NCBI RefSeq assembly: GCF_000332295.1
Contig: NZ_KB235930.1
Coordinates: 4,553,895 to 4,617,894, forward strand
Direction of reading: 5' to 3'
Length of the DNA: 64,000 nucleotides
DNA from: Fortiea contorta PCC 7126
GTDB lineage: Bacteria > Cyanobacteriota > Cyanobacteriia > Cyanobacteriales > Nostocaceae
Shown here: piece after piece, positions 63,378 to 64,000 of the stretch
Numbering within the stretch: position 1 is the first letter of the stretch
How the letters are laid out: every line of letters begins with the position of its first letter
Notes under the pieces: model-generated
Database searches by the model: none
Seen by the model: the letters and a program-made list of their open reading frames with translations, nothing else
What the model was told of the DNA's origin: nothing
Made by a program: the position numbers and the translations under genes

Positions 63378-64000
63378 ATGTCCTACGAACCTCTGCACCA
63401 CAAGTACCGCCCGAAGAGTTTTGCTGAACTGGTGGGCCAAGAGGCGATCGCTACTACCCTCATAAACGCGATTCGATCCGCTAAAATTGCTCCGGCTTAT
63501 TTGTTTACTGGCCCCAGAGGTACGGGGAAAACTTCCAGCGCTCGAATTTTGGCTAAATCTCTCAATTGTCTGCAAAGTGATGTACCAACGCCTTCACCAT
63601 GCGGTGTCTGCGATGTTTGTCAGGGAATCACTAAAGGCTATTCTTTGGATGTAATTGAAATTGACGCCGCCAGCAACACAGGAGTTGATAATATTCGTGA
63701 GGTGATTGAGAAAGCGCAGTTTGCTCCTGTGCAGTGTCGTTACAAAGTTTATGTGATTGATGAATGTCACATGCTCAGTACTCAGGCATTCAATGCGCTA
63801 CTCAAGACACTAGAAGAACCACCGAAATATGTGGTGTTTGTCTTAGCTACAACCGACCCCCAGCGAGTGCTACCCACAATTATTTCTCGCTGTCAGCGGT
63901 TCGATTTTAGACGCATCAATTTAGCGGCGATGGTTAAACATTTGCGAGCGATCGCTGATAATGAAAAGATTTCTATCTCTGCTGATGCGGTGACATTGGT
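63378..64000 (+). CDS. dnaX: DNA polymerase III gamma/tau subunit (3' end outside window)
   Basis: ATG 63378 begins MSYEPLHHKYRPKSFAELVG. The clamp-loader ATPase follows: Walker A GPRGTGKTSS, the zinc-binding cysteines in NCLQ and PCGVCDVCQG, EIDAASNTGVDNIREVIE, Walker B VYVIDECHML, then LLKTLEEPPKYVVFVLATTD and the sensor SRCQRFDFRRI. 207 codons are visible, running off the right edge, so the frame has no stop here. Some cyanobacteria carry an intein in DnaX; none is seen in the part present. Confidence 0.97.
   Translation, partial: MSYEPLHHKYRPKSFAELVGQEAIATTLINAIRSAKIAPAYLFTGPRGTGKTSSARILAKSLNCLQSDVPTPSPCGVCDVCQGITKGYSLDVIEIDAASNTGVDNIREVIEKAQFAPVQCRYKVYVIDECHMLSTQAFNALLKTLEEPPKYVVFVLATTDPQRVLPTIISRCQRFDFRRINLAAMVKHLRAIADNEKISISADAVTL

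Overview
The window is chromosomal DNA of a filamentous cyanobacterium, most likely a Nostocales (Nostoc/Anabaena-like) strain. The evidence is frequent HIP1 octamers (GCGATCGC), many heptanucleotide tandem repeats of the kind abundant in Nostoc genomes, plant-type zeta-carotene desaturase, sufBCDS facing a SufR regulator, a RexT/thioredoxin pair matching the one described in Anabaena, a KaiB-like protein, and several multi-domain secreted or CHAT/TPR proteins. No rRNA, tRNA or convincing CRISPR array was seen.

Layout. 0-1.4 kb: the end of a beta-barrel-like protein, a hairpin-rich repeat, a MITE-like element and a creatininase remnant. 1.5-8.6 kb: a 2TM protein, wecB, a small membrane protein, pilT with a KaiB-domain protein behind it, then an SRPBCC protein and zds. 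8.6-10.6 kb: AT-rich DNA with one overlooked 58-codon ribbon-helix-helix gene. 10.7-22.1 kb: housekeeping and conserved unknown genes, namely an IscA/SufA-type Fe-S protein, a TPR protein, a TIGR01777 epimerase, an FHA protein, a copper P-type ATPase, a TM2 protein and a CPBP protease. 22.3-24.3 kb: two Uma2 proteins and a PD-(D/E)XK-like protein. 24.3-30.3 kb: the suf operon and sufR, with two SufR operators between sufB and sufR.

30.7-33.1 kb is the most unusual intact region. Three units on one strand (a cupin; a pair of small unknown ORFs; a VapBC-like toxin-antitoxin pair) each end in the same roughly 130-bp repeat, which starts at or just after the stop codon and contains a GTTAGGC core. 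This looks like a small integron cassette array without an integrase. 33.2-45.4 kb: a membrane protein, an LprI-like protein, hemC, glgA, an HxlR regulator, twin VWA proteins, a site-2 protease with CBS domains, a NAGPA-like glycosidase, and a peroxide-response-like cluster (rexT, trxA2, an old yellow enzyme and a nitroreductase).

45.7-57.5 kb: a GMC oxidoreductase, then repeats and a frameshifted filamentous-hemagglutinin-like gene, then a chain of broken genes joined end to end: DAHP synthase, acyl-AMP ligase, KAS III, a secreted protein, prephenate dehydrogenase, then an apparently intact asymmetric heterodimeric ABC exporter, then MacB-type ATPase and rhodanese fragments. I read this as the remains of a specialised-metabolite locus with its own aromatic-precursor enzymes. 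An assembly artefact must be excluded. 57.5-63.2 kb: a GAF-LuxR regulator, a 1363-residue TPR-CHAT protease-like protein, and a small paralogue of its N-terminal domain. The window ends inside dnaX.
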